A stretch of 64,000 bases of DNA from Methanococcoides burtonii DSM 6242 (lineage in GTDB: Archaea > Halobacteriota > Methanosarcinia > Methanosarcinales > Methanosarcinaceae): assembly GCF_000013725.1 (NCBI RefSeq), contig NC_007955.1, forward strand, positions 1 to 64,000, given 5' to 3'. The notes beneath the pieces were generated by a model. It did not search any database. It was not told the DNA's origin and saw only the letters and a list, made by a program, of their open reading frames with translations. How positions within the stretch are numbered: the first letter of the stretch is position 1; every line of letters starts with the position of its first letter. Shown one piece after another: positions 55,818-64,000 of the stretch. A program made the position numbers and the translations under genes.

Positions 55818-58265
55818 TTACCTATGAAATCTTATCCCTGTGTGGTTAAGTAATTTGTAGGCGCGAACTTTTATAAAATCAGTTATAATAAAAGCCACCA
55901 ATGCATATGCCCAAACAAAAAGTGCTAGATTCCAACCCATTGCAGGAAGTAAAATTCCATAAACAGTAATTATAGTGGCAATAAGTTGCGTAGTTATAAC
56001 CGCTATAAATAGGGGCAATGCTGGTTTTACTGACCAAAAGGGACCTTTTGTTCTTGCTACAAACAATGTTAAATGGCCAGCTACAGAAAGCTTTAGATAG
56101 ATAAAAGACTGGAGAACTTCATGATCTAACTGAAAAATATGTAAGCCGATGTAAAGGATTCCAAATGATGTAGTAACCCCAATTATTCCAAGTATAGTAG
56201 CCATACTTAATAAATTTCGCATATCCCATTTTTCCGGCATATCGGAATATTTGACATTATCATAAGCAATGGTCATTATTGGTGCGTCATTTAGAAGTGC
56301 TAACAAAACTATCATTAATGCAGTAACGGGATAGAACTGAAATACGATGATGGAAAGAGTTATGAAAAGCAGTATGCGAATTGTTTCAGCAATACGATAG
56401 ATGGAATAATTGTTCATCCGCTGGAATATTTTACGACTCTCCTTGATCGCATCGATAATGACGGAAAGTCCGGGCTTTGTTAGCACGATATCAGCAGCGG
56501 ATTTGGCTGCGTCCGTAGCACCGGCAACAGCAATACCGGCATCGGCCTTTTTTAGGGCTGGTGCATCATTGACCCCGTCTCCCGTCATACCTACAATATG
56601 GCCCTTGCGCTGTAGTAGTTCAACAATATGATACTTATGCTCTGGGAAAACTTGGGCAAAACCATTTGCGGTTTCAACAACCTCCTGTGCTTTCCTGTCA
56701 GGCATATCCAGAAAGGAGGTAGCAAGCACGATTTCTGGGTTTAGGTTTACTTGTTTGGAAATCTCCTTAGCAATAGCGAGGTGATCACCTGTAACCATTT
56801 TGACATTCACACCCATGGATTGTGCTTTTTTGATGGTTTCTTTGGAATCTTCGCGGGGTGGATCGTAAAGGGCAATAAGACCGGCAAAATGCCAGTTTCC
56901 TTCATCATCGGTTCTGGCAACACCTAATGCCCGATATCCTTTGGCAGCAAAATTGTTAACATCTTCATCAACCTGTGCACTGGATATATCTTTGCTGTCT
57001 ACAAGAGACAGAATTACCTGAGGTGCCCCCTTAGTTACCTTGAAACTATTGCTATTGGTATGTTCTATTGTAGCTTCTGTCCGTTTTGAAACGGGGTCAA
57101 AAGCTTTGAACGCAACTACCTTGTAGCTACCAATTATCTCGGCAACCTCCTGCATGGTTTTGGTTTTCGTAACAATTGCATTATCAATGGGATCTTGGTC
57201 CTCTTCTCTTGATGCCAGGCTGGCAAAAAGAAGCACATCCTTTTCTATAAAATCGTTGAAGAGCTTTACTTCGGCTAGAACTACCTCATTTTTAGTAATG
57301 GTGCCCGTCTTATCTGAACACAAAATATCCATTCCAGCCATCTCCTCGACAGCAGCAAGTTTGGTAACGATAGCTCCCTCTTTAGCCAGAGATATCGCGC
57401 CTACTGCCATTGTGACTGAAAGAACTGCTGGCAGGGCCGCTGGTATCGCTGCCACAATTAGTACCAGCGCAAATTGGAAAAAATTCAGCATACTTTCATG
57501 ACGATAGAGCACCACAAAAAAGATCAGGACTACAAGTACAAGAGCAAAAGCAATCAGGTAATCGCCGATCTTGATGACAGCTTTCTGGAAGTGGCTTTGG
57601 GTCTTGGCTTCTTCCACCAGCTTAGCGGTCTTACCGAAATATGTGCTCATTCCAGTGGCAACTACCAATGCATCCATTTCACCCTGGCGGATAACGGAAC
57701 CGGAGTATGCAACATCAAGAACATGCTTTTCCACAGGGAGGGATTCACCGGTCAACGTGGATTCATCTACCAGCAGATAATCTCCACCTATGAGTTTAAC
57801 ATCCGCGGGTAAAATATCACCTAGGCGGAGGCGAATTACATCCCCCGGCACTATTTCGCGAGCAGTTACTTCAAGCCATTTGTTATCGCGGAGCACCCGT
57901 GCTTCCACGGCCAATTTCTGTTTTAACAATTCAATAGCATTGTCTGCTTTGTGTTCCTGCCAGAATCCGACTATGGCATTTAACATCAGCAGCGAAAAGA
58001 TAATCAAAAAGTCCTCCCACCGATGGAGGATTGCAGATAGGATTGCTGCAATCTCGATCATCCAGGGAATGGGTCCCCAAAAATAGCTTAAGAATTTGAC
58101 AATTGAGCTGGTTTTCTTTTCAGTGATCTCATTAGGCCCATATTGCTGAAATCGCTCTTCTGCTTCTGAAGCAGAAATTCCTATTTCACTCGATGAGAGT
58201 TTCTCTAACAATTCATTTATGGTTGCGTTCTTTGCTTCTTCCATGCTTATGAAGGTTTGAACCAT
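55818..58265 (-). CDS. P-type (P3A) plasma-membrane proton ATPase
   Basis: ATP-driven proton pump of the fungal/plant Pma1 kind, also found in some methanogens. 815 residues: actuator motif LTGESLPVEK, phosphorylation site CSDKTGTITKN with D318, the KGAPQVI nucleotide-binding loop, hinge MTGDGVNDAPALKKADAGIA, and about ten membrane helices. The P3A-type proton-site environment (RIAETIRILLFITLSI) supports proton rather than cation transport. It lies next to two amino-acid permease genes that could use the gradient. Isolated among accessory DNA, so transfer is possible. Confidence 0.9.
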   Translation of the reverse strand: MVQTFISMEEAKNATINELLEKLSSSEIGISASEAEERFQQYGPNEITEKKTSSIVKFLSYFWGPIPWMIEIAAILSAILHRWEDFLIIFSLLMLNAIVGFWQEHKADNAIELLKQKLAVEARVLRDNKWLEVTAREIVPGDVIRLRLGDILPADVKLIGGDYLLVDESTLTGESLPVEKHVLDVAYSGSVIRQGEMDALVVATGMSTYFGKTAKLVEEAKTQSHFQKAVIKIGDYLIAFALVLVVLIFFVVLYRHESMLNFFQFALVLIVAAIPAALPAVLSVTMAVGAISLAKEGAIVTKLAAVEEMAGMDILCSDKTGTITKNEVVLAEVKLFNDFIEKDVLLFASLASREEDQDPIDNAIVTKTKTMQEVAEIIGSYKVVAFKAFDPVSKRTEATIEHTNSNSFKVTKGAPQVILSLVDSKDISSAQVDEDVNNFAAKGYRALGVARTDDEGNWHFAGLIALYDPPREDSKETIKKAQSMGVNVKMVTGDHLAIAKEISKQVNLNPEIVLATSFLDMPDRKAQEVVETANGFAQVFPEHKYHIVELLQRKGHIVGMTGDGVNDAPALKKADAGIAVAGATDAAKSAADIVLTKPGLSVIIDAIKESRKIFQRMNNYSIYRIAETIRILLFITLSIIVFQFYPVTALMIVLLALLNDAPIMTIAYDNVKYSDMPEKWDMRNLLSMATILGIIGVTTSFGILYIGLHIFQLDHEVLQSFIYLKLSVAGHLTLFVARTKGPFWSVKPALPLFIAVITTQLIATIITVYGILLPAMGWNLALFVWAYALVAFIITDFIKVRAYKLLNHTGIRFHR

Positions 58266-58498
58266 GATAATTCTGTTCTCTTGTACCTATTTTATCAAAG
58301 AGTACACTTGTGTGAATAAAATCGAGTTTTCCAGCAAATTCTAATGATCTTGAACAACTGGTTACTCACACTACCTGTATTATTTTAATTTAAACTTGTA
58401 TTGATATATAGAGTTGATGGAAAAGCTACTTTACATATTATTAGTTTTATTTCGTACCCTTATCATCTTTAATGTTCTTTTGGAGTAAAGAGATTATG

Positions 58499-59800
58499 TC
58501 ATTCATGGATTTTCTTTATGTACCTGCCTGTAAACCTTCTATAAATTGCTTCGATGGCAAATGCTGAGCAAAGCATAAAGGCCAATATGAAAATATCTTT
58601 TGGGGAATTGTTCAAAGTGTACCAGATCAATGTAAACAGTGCAATAGAACAGACAATGATCCCTGTTATTGAAATCCATCTGTAACTTGCTGTCTTCTGA
58701 TACAGGCAAGCGTTAGAAGCGTTTACAGCTCCAAAGATTAACAAAAATCCAGCGCTTCCCATTATTGAGATACTGGCTAAATTAAATGTATTTGCTACAA
58801 TCAATGTGAGAGCAGAGGTGATCAATAGGCCTTCAATTGGTCGATTCCATATTTTTTCTTCCAATATTTCAGGCAATTCCCCATCTTTGGCAATAGTAAA
58901 GCTCACACGTGAAGCACCATACAAAGTTGCGTTAATAGCTGAAGCTGTAGACAAGAGGGCTGCAACTGCAATAAGGTTGAAACCAAAATTTCCCAAAAAA
59001 GGTTTTGCAGCTACAGCAAGAGCATAATCTTTAGCTTGTATTATGGAATCGATTGATACAGTTTCAACGGTAATAAAAGCAATTAATACATAAAGTACAA
59101 TAACAAAGACAACTGCTGAATAATAGGCGCAAGGAAGTGTTTTTCCAGGATTTTTCACATCCTTTGCGGTGTTTGCTATCAGTTCAAACCCTTCATAAGC
59201 CAAAAAAATAATCATACCTCCAGCTACAAGCTGAAGTGGATTAGAACTAATTGTTGGTTGAAACGGCTGGGATTTAACACTCCATATACCTACACCAATG
59301 AATATTAACAAAATAGCAACTTTAAAGCCAACAATCCACGTTTCCAATTTTCCAACTACTTTTGCACCAACAATATTCACCACAGTTAATGATACAATAA
59401 TAATGCTGGTGAGTACATGTCTTAAGACCGCTTGCATCGAATCGGGAAAAAACGTGGAACCATAGCTTCCAAAAGCATAGGCATAAAGCGAGAGCATCAC
59501 AACATAACTTAACCATAGAAGAATATTTAGCCCTCCTGTAACCAACCCTGAACCAAATGCCTGATTCAAAAATTCGACAGTTCCTCCTTCTGAAGGATAT
59601 CTAACAGATAGTTTTGCATATGAATATGATGTGATCAATGCGACTATGCCGGCAAGTCCAAATGCAATAGGTGTTCCACCTTTTCCAATCTCAACAGCAA
59701 GGCCAAGAACTGCAAAGATACCCCCGCCAACCATACCCCCAATGCCTATAGAAACTGCAGACAAATATCCTATAGATTTCTCAGAAGATACATCATTCAT
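58499..59800 (-). CDS. APC family amino-acid permease
   Basis: A 433-residue transporter with about twelve membrane helices. The first-helix motif IGIGGMVGGGIFAVLG (unwound substrate site) and the GFELIANTAKDVKNPGKTLP signature after helix 6 mark the APC superfamily. Substrate probably an amino acid or amine. It follows a truncated paralogue 12 bases upstream, on the same strand, pointing to a gene duplication. Confidence 0.9.
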   Translation of the reverse strand: MNDVSSEKSIGYLSAVSIGIGGMVGGGIFAVLGLAVEIGKGGTPIAFGLAGIVALITSYSYAKLSVRYPSEGGTVEFLNQAFGSGLVTGGLNILLWLSYVVMLSLYAYAFGSYGSTFFPDSMQAVLRHVLTSIIIVSLTVVNIVGAKVVGKLETWIVGFKVAILLIFIGVGIWSVKSQPFQPTISSNPLQLVAGGMIIFLAYEGFELIANTAKDVKNPGKTLPCAYYSAVVFVIVLYVLIAFITVETVSIDSIIQAKDYALAVAAKPFLGNFGFNLIAVAALLSTASAINATLYGASRVSFTIAKDGELPEILEEKIWNRPIEGLLITSALTLIVANTFNLASISIMGSAGFLLIFGAVNASNACLYQKTASYRWISITGIIVCSIALFTLIWYTLNNSPKDIFILAFMLCSAFAIEAIYRRFTGRYIKKIHE

Positions 59801-59812
59801 AAGCTAACCTCA

Positions 59813-60811
59813 TCATATAAGCGTTCGAGTCTTTAATATTCTTCTAGAGTATTTTCTATAAGCCCATTCTACAATAAAACATAAAGTTAGGACGACTGCA
59901 AATACAATTAACGTTATTATTGAGTGTATAAGTTCATAATATACAAGAATCCCGAAGAAGATGAGGCTACTGAAAAGGGATGCCCATATCAAATAGGGCT
60001 TTGCACCAGTTTCCCCGGACAAACGCAGGTGAGCAGTATTAACGGCTATATATATCACTAATAAAGAAGCGCTTGCCAGCATACCAATCCTTTCTAAATT
60101 CAGGAGATTTGTGCACAGAATGACCAGACCTGAAGTAATAAAGAGGCTTTCTGTACTTCTTTTCCATACTTTCCTCTCAAAAAATCCGGGCAATTCACCC
60201 TCTTTAGCAATCAAGTAACTGACATTTGCACCACCATAAAGAGATGCGTTTATAGCTGAAGAAGTTGATAAAAGAGCAGCTATTGCCATTATTTTGAACC
60301 CTATTGGGCCCAAAAAAGGTTTTGCCGCTGCTGCCAGGGCATAGTCCTTGGCAGTGGAGATTTCGGATATGGACAAATTTCCGATTACTGCCAGACTTAC
60401 GAGAACATAAATGCATATGACAATTAATACGCTCAAGTATAGAGCTTTGGGAAGGGTTTTCCTGGGATCATCCATATCCTCTGCAGCATTGGTTATTAAT
60501 CCAAAGCCCTGGTAAGCAAGAAATACAATTCCTGCACCATATAATATATTTGGAGTTTTTGGGAAATTCATAACTGCCAGATTCTCAGGCTTTATAAAAA
60601 ACAGGCCAGCAAGAGCAAAAAGCATGAGAATGCCTACTTTTATTGAAACCATTAAGATTTCCGACCTGCCAACAGCTTTTGCACCTATAAAATTAATAGC
60701 TGTAAAAATGACAATTATCGCCGTGGCAATATGATAATGCCATATCAGAAGTATAATAATATGTTGTGTACTCAATATTTTCGAATTGTACATCAGTTGA
60801 ATCTTCTTCAA
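59813..60811 (-). pseudogene. APC permease lacking its N-terminal helices
   Basis: A 332-residue frame that aligns with the next gene only from about its residue 28 (HIATAIIVIFTAINFIGAKA) onward, that is from residue 128 of the intact permease. The first three or four helices, including the substrate-binding motif, are gone. The first 27 codons are in a different frame of a foreign secreted-protein gene, so the visible ATG is probably accidental. Strong similarity (GFGLITNAAEDMDDPRKTLP, AKDYALAAAAKPFLG) shows paralogy to the downstream permease. Confidence 0.75.
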
Positions 60812-60875
60812 CTGCTGCTCCCATCCCTATTATACTAATCAATAGAAAGAGTCCTAAAAGTATTTTTAATTTCAT
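60693..60875 (-). pseudogene. Signal-peptide start of a secreted protein, cut by a deletion junction
   Basis: ATG 60875 opens a clean signal peptide (KILLGLFLLISIIGMGAA) and an acidic mature start (VEEDSTDVQFENIEYTT), then the frame runs out of sense into out-of-frame permease sequence and stops at 60693. The junction lies near 60740-60760. The gene is a 5' fragment joined to a 3' permease fragment. Confidence 0.6.
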
Positions 60876-61224
60876 AGATTACCTCTTTGATTTATTTCCA
60901 GAAAGGCAAAATACGCAAACTTTTCACATAATCAAAGCAAACATAACATTGCCTTTTGGCTTTTGTGGAGTTCAGTTTGTTCAACGCATATTCTAGCTCC
61001 ACATTACAAATTATTACTAATATACTATATAAATTTTGCGAAGTGACCATACGTTTTTGATAAAAACACACATGAATCGTTTTTTTATTCCGTTAATAAA
61101 CATATTTTTTTATTTTCGATAACGAAATCAATAAAACTAAAATTTCAATAGTTCTCTAATTTTTACTTAACCCCATAAATCCACATCAAACGGCATATTT
61201 AGATATGGTTGAAAATTCCCCTCC
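60876..61224. other. Intergenic stretch between the signal-peptide fragment and the transposase remnant
   Basis: About 350 A+T-rich bases with promoter-like tracts for the minus-strand fragment (atatactatataaatttt, 61018-61036). No gene or RNA is recognised. Confidence 0.45.
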
Positions 61225-61763
61225 ATGTTACCTCGACTAGAACTAACTCCAACCCAGTGCATCAAAACTGTTTTACAGCCTCTTCTCGACAATATCCATA
61301 TTCCAATCAATGGTTCTCTCAATTGCAAAGATCTATTTGCCAGTGTTCTTGGCACAGCAACATGGAATCGTTCAATTCATTCAATTCATTCAATTCATTC
61401 AATTCATAAACAGTATCATAAGATTCCTTATGAAACATCAATGAGATACCATTTACAAAAAATCGAGTTGGATCAACTCATTGAACACAATACAAAAATA
61501 CTCTTACAATCATCACTCGAAACTCTCAAACAAAAGAAAAAGCATGACTTTGCTATTGATTATACTATTGAAAAAGATTAACTTAGGGATATCTTGAGGT
61601 TTGTTTCTGGTCAGGTATGCGATACGATTTTAATGATAAAATATATCATAGACGTAATTTGGTTGAAACGATGTTCTCAGTATTGAAAAGAGAATATGGT
61701 AAATGTCTTAGAGCAAGGAAATATAGAAACCAGGTGAAAGAAATCAAATTAAAGAACTACTGA
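61225..61763 (+). pseudogene. Internally deleted DDE transposase remnant
   Basis: The 5' piece (61225-61581) has an archaeal insertion-sequence transposase start (IKTVLQPLLDNIHIPINGSL, LDQLIEHNTKILLQSSLETL). The 3' piece, read from ATG 61617 to TGA 61763, has the C-terminal motif YHRRNLVETMFSVLKREYG with the last catalytic Glu and RARKYRNQVKEIK. The DDE core between them is missing. A 9-bp tandem repeat disturbs the 5' piece. The last 15 bases overlap the end of the alpha/beta hydrolase gene on the other strand. Family is IS5/IS4-like; exact group uncertain. Confidence 0.75.
61371..61406 (+). repeat. Four tandem copies of the 9-mer TTCAATTCA
   Basis: Four perfect 9-base units (61371-61406) inside the transposase remnant, encoding repeated Ser-Ile-His in frame. 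It is a slipped-strand type expansion that keeps the reading frame. Confidence 0.9.
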
Positions 61764-62522
61764 ATTTAGGTATCTAAATACGATGTTGTTAAATTTATCA
61801 TATTGTTCAATTGAGCATACGTGTCCACAATGCTCAATTATTTCGACTTGAGAATTGCTTATTTTCTTACTATGCCTCAAAGTGTCTTTCAAAAAAAGAT
61901 GATCTTCATTTCCTGAAACATATAGGACTTGGATATCTTTGTTTAATTCATCTAACCATGTTAAACTTTTTTTCGTTTGGGGAACAAGATCCACCCATTT
62001 ACAAAATTCGTCATAGCCTAATTTTTTTGCCTCATTTACAAAGATAGCTCTTGAACGTTTATGATTTTGTTTGGGCATAATTATGTAAGCAAAAAATTTG
62101 TAAAGAATCATATAATTGATAATTTTTTTAAATTTTATTGCTAAAAAAAGTAAAAATCTTGTTCTTATGTTGAATTTGATGATACCCCCACCCATTATCA
62201 ATGAATTTATTTTTTCAGGATAGAGTACAGCAAATCGCAGGCATATCAGTGAACTAAAAGAAAAGCCTACAAAATGAGATGTTTTAATTTTGTAGTGATC
62301 TAATGTATTATTTATAAAGATGCATACATTATCAAGGTTAAGTTCTTCATTTATTTTATTTTTGTGCATTTCCAGCACAAGCAGATTATAATGTTTTGAA
62401 AAGAATTCTATTTGTTTCTTCCAGGTTCTTGCACTGCCTCCAAAACCATGAATAAAAGTAATCCACTCAACAGAATCACCCGTATAGTAAACTTCGGCAT
62501 CAAACCTTTTTTCTTCTGCCAT
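61749..62522 (-). CDS. Alpha/beta hydrolase
   Basis: A 257-residue hydrolase. The oxyanion-side motif is ITFIHGFGGSARTWKK; the nucleophile elbow GFSFSS supplies the serine (about residue 93); the acid is probably the Asp in VSGNEDH and the base the His in EHCGHVC. A long helical cap is rich in Phe, Ile and Lys. Its ATG overlaps the radical SAM gene by 23 bases, with aggaataaccg before it, so translation is coupled. Its last residues coincide with the end of a transposase remnant. Substrate unknown; together with the radical SAM protein it may process a small molecule or lipid. Confidence 0.85.
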   Translation of the reverse strand: MAEEKRFDAEVYYTGDSVEWITFIHGFGGSARTWKKQIEFFSKHYNLLVLEMHKNKINEELNLDNVCIFINNTLDHYKIKTSHFVGFSFSSLICLRFAVLYPEKINSLIMGGGIIKFNIRTRFLLFLAIKFKKIINYMILYKFFAYIIMPKQNHKRSRAIFVNEAKKLGYDEFCKWVDLVPQTKKSLTWLDELNKDIQVLYVSGNEDHLFLKDTLRHSKKISNSQVEIIEHCGHVCSIEQYDKFNNIVFRYLNSVVL

Positions 62523-63786
62523 CGGTTATTCCTTTCTTAAATGCAAGGTACTTCAAAAATTTAGGGAAGTTTTTTTGGTTATGCTCTGGCATTTTTTTGA
62601 ATAGTTCATCGGCCTTTTCCCCCCATTCTTCAGCCCTTTCAAAACTTTTCTTTGCAAGATCCTCAGGTGATTCCGGATTGGACAAATGGGTCGATCTCGC
62701 ATCCCCTTCATTAACCACATCAATAATTGCCTGAGGATTATCTATTAACGGACAGGGTCTTAATGGGTTTTGTGAAAATGGTTGTGCAGCCCTGAATGCA
62801 GTGAAAAATTTAGACCTGAGAGCTTCAGCAAGTGATACTTCGTGTATGTTTGAATCTGAATAGTGACAAAATGCACAGGGTTCAACGTCCCCTTTAGCAT
62901 TAATGTGAACAAAACCAATGCCTGCAGCAAGGCAACCAAACGCTAAGTGACCATTATTCCAAAAATCAATAATTACATAGTCGTGTTTTACGCAGTAATC
63001 CCTGATCTTTTCCTGGACATATGCTCTTTGTTCGGCAGTACATACCAAAGAAGTATCCGCAGTACTTCCCACTGGAATATATTGAAATAACCACCCAAAC
63101 CAGGCACCTTTTTCGCGCATATAATCAAGAAATTCATCACTAGCTATGGTTTTGTAGTTTTTAGAATGATAGCAAGCTGAAAAAGCAAATGCAATCTCTC
63201 TGGACTTCAAAATATCCATAGATCTGATCGCTTTATCATAAACACCCGCCCCTCTTCTAAAATCATTCTCTTCTTTCGTCCCTTCAATACTTATAAAAAC
63301 ATTTAAATTCCCTAATTTAGCCATTTCATCGGCAAATTCTTCATCGATCAAAGTGGCATTCGTAAATGCTCCGAATGTCATTTTGTCATGTTTTTTGCAT
63401 AATTTAAGGATATCTTCTTTCCTTAGTAGAGGTTCGCCACCTGTCATTAAGCAATCCATTATCCCTAAATTTTCAGCTTGATCTAATATATCATCAAACT
63501 TTTTATATGAAATATTATGGCCACTTTCGTAATCTTGGGACCAGCAACCCTTACACTTCAAATTGCAGTCACTGGTTGGATCAACAAGAAGAACTCTTGG
63601 AATAGAACTTTTATTTTTAAATCCATTATATAGCTCTTTTAAGGTAACGAAATTGCCCATGGTCAAATGAGTCGTTAGCCTTTTCGCTAAAAAGAATTGC
63701 TTACACCTATAGATGTAAGCTTTGTGATGCGGAAATGGAGGAATTTCTTCCTTTTTTCCATTTACCATTAAATGTTTCAGTTGCAC
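62500..63786 (-). CDS. Radical SAM protein with SPASM-like C-terminal cysteines
   Basis: A 428-residue radical SAM enzyme. The cluster motif CNLKCKGCW is at 74-82, GGEPLLRKEDIL follows, and a later CGCLAAG-type region (FGCLAAGIGFVHINAKGDVE) with PCAFCHYSD and PCPLIDNP supplies cysteines for an auxiliary cluster. Similar proteins occur in Clostridia and methanogens, without a known reaction. Start uncertain: GTG 63786 directly abuts ggagga, and ATG 63768 or ATG 63660 are alternatives. It lies between an upstream gene entering from the right edge and the hydrolase, in one operon. Confidence 0.82.
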   Translation of the reverse strand: MQLKHLMVNGKKEEIPPFPHHKAYIYRCKQFFLAKRLTTHLTMGNFVTLKELYNGFKNKSSIPRVLLVDPTSDCNLKCKGCWSQDYESGHNISYKKFDDILDQAENLGIMDCLMTGGEPLLRKEDILKLCKKHDKMTFGAFTNATLIDEEFADEMAKLGNLNVFISIEGTKEENDFRRGAGVYDKAIRSMDILKSREIAFAFSACYHSKNYKTIASDEFLDYMREKGAWFGWLFQYIPVGSTADTSLVCTAEQRAYVQEKIRDYCVKHDYVIIDFWNNGHLAFGCLAAGIGFVHINAKGDVEPCAFCHYSDSNIHEVSLAEALRSKFFTAFRAAQPFSQNPLRPCPLIDNPQAIIDVVNEGDARSTHLSNPESPEDLAKKSFERAEEWGEKADELFKKMPEHNQKNFPKFLKYLAFKKGITDGRRKKV

Positions 63787-63797
63787 TCCTCCAATCC

Positions 63798-64000
63798 TTA
63801 CTTTTCAGTTACAGAGACTTTCTGAGGAATAACTCCATCAAAAACAAATTCACCATTTGAATTCGATGTTAAACTATTGATCTCAAGACCCGGAACAACC
63901 GTATAAATTCTAGGGAAGTAATCTTCCATTACACTTACGCTTTCGTCAGACATGTATTTAGTTGGAAGCGAAGCAGGTCCAAGCTTGAATGATTCCGGTT
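63798..64000 (-). CDS. C-terminal end of an unrecognised protein (partial)
   Basis: The minus-strand frame enters from the right edge and ends at TAA (63800-63798). The visible 66 or so residues include SFKLGPASLPTKYMSDESVS, VMEDYFPRIYTVVPGLEINS and a beta-rich end (NGEFVFDGVIPQKVSVTEK). I do not recognise it. It lies 12 bases upstream of the radical SAM start and is probably the first visible gene of that operon. Confidence 0.6.
   Translation of the reverse strand, partial: PESFKLGPASLPTKYMSDESVSVMEDYFPRIYTVVPGLEINSLTSNSNGEFVFDGVIPQKVSVTEK

Noticed and set aside
61371-61406. 9-bp tandem repeats as a CRISPR-like array
   Set aside because: Units are directly adjacent without spacers and lie in a transposase remnant. 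No CRISPR array or cas gene was seen in the window.

Overview
The window is chromosomal DNA of a methylotrophic methanogen of the family Methanosarcinaceae; Methanococcoides or Methanolobus fits best, but that is inference. Support: archaeal ribosomal gene order with S4e, L32e and L19e; the chromatin protein MC1; MptA (methanopterin synthesis); RaSEA (archaeosine synthesis); an RNA polymerase subunit D carrying two ferredoxin-type cluster motifs; and surface proteins with PEF-CTERM or PGF-CTERM tails. The DNA is A+T-rich and promoters show archaeal TATA boxes. Ribosome binding sites of the GGTGA/GAGGTG type decide many starts, several at GTG or TTG.

Layout. 1-185: end of an unrecognised gene. 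379-11931: an unbroken plus-strand operon from L3 to L15, including the RNase P protein Rnp1 and the short S14 gene. After a perfect 10-bp hairpin and a new TATA box come secY, adk, an EMC3/TMCO1-type insertase, cmk, the pseudouridine synthase Cbf5 and tRNA-Ser(GGA) (12037-16482). 16490-19700 is accessory: a structured RNA candidate, a lone Doc-like Fic protein facing a 46-residue ORF, an octaheme cytochrome c with a CxxCK site, and a DJ-1/PfpI protein. 19828-24694 holds an M1 aminopeptidase, a HAD phosphatase, a small membrane protein and an EamA transporter. 25003-27237 is the S13-S4-S11-rpoD operon, followed by two identical tRNA-Leu(GAG) genes and decayed DNA instead of the expected L18e-L13-S9 cluster.

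28589-37266 (minus strand) carries uppS with a (CAAT)10 tract between TATA box and start, a DUF2551 protein, a COG2108 radical SAM protein, a type IV pilus/secretion locus whose ATPase and membrane platform are broken by one amber codon and three frameshifts, and a UDP-sugar dehydrogenase. 37648-44694 is mostly housekeeping: tRNA-Arg(CCT), an N-acetyltransferase, a nucleotidyltransferase, mptA, MC1, argB, and the GMP synthetase-RaSEA pair.

44763-48333 is a tandem duplication of about 1.75 kb containing two PEF-CTERM beta-propeller surface proteins; the copied unit ends inside codon 4 of recQ. Then follow recQ, a prepilin peptidase, an HPS-RraA fusion with no canonical start codon, a DUF5788 gene with an in-frame TGA, and pyrBI. 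54389-61763 is accessory and rearranged: a small inverted-repeat element, a NosD-type surface protein, a P-type proton ATPase, two APC permeases (one truncated and joined to a foreign signal-peptide gene), and a deleted transposase. The window ends with a radical SAM protein translationally coupled to an alpha/beta hydrolase and the tail of an upstream gene.
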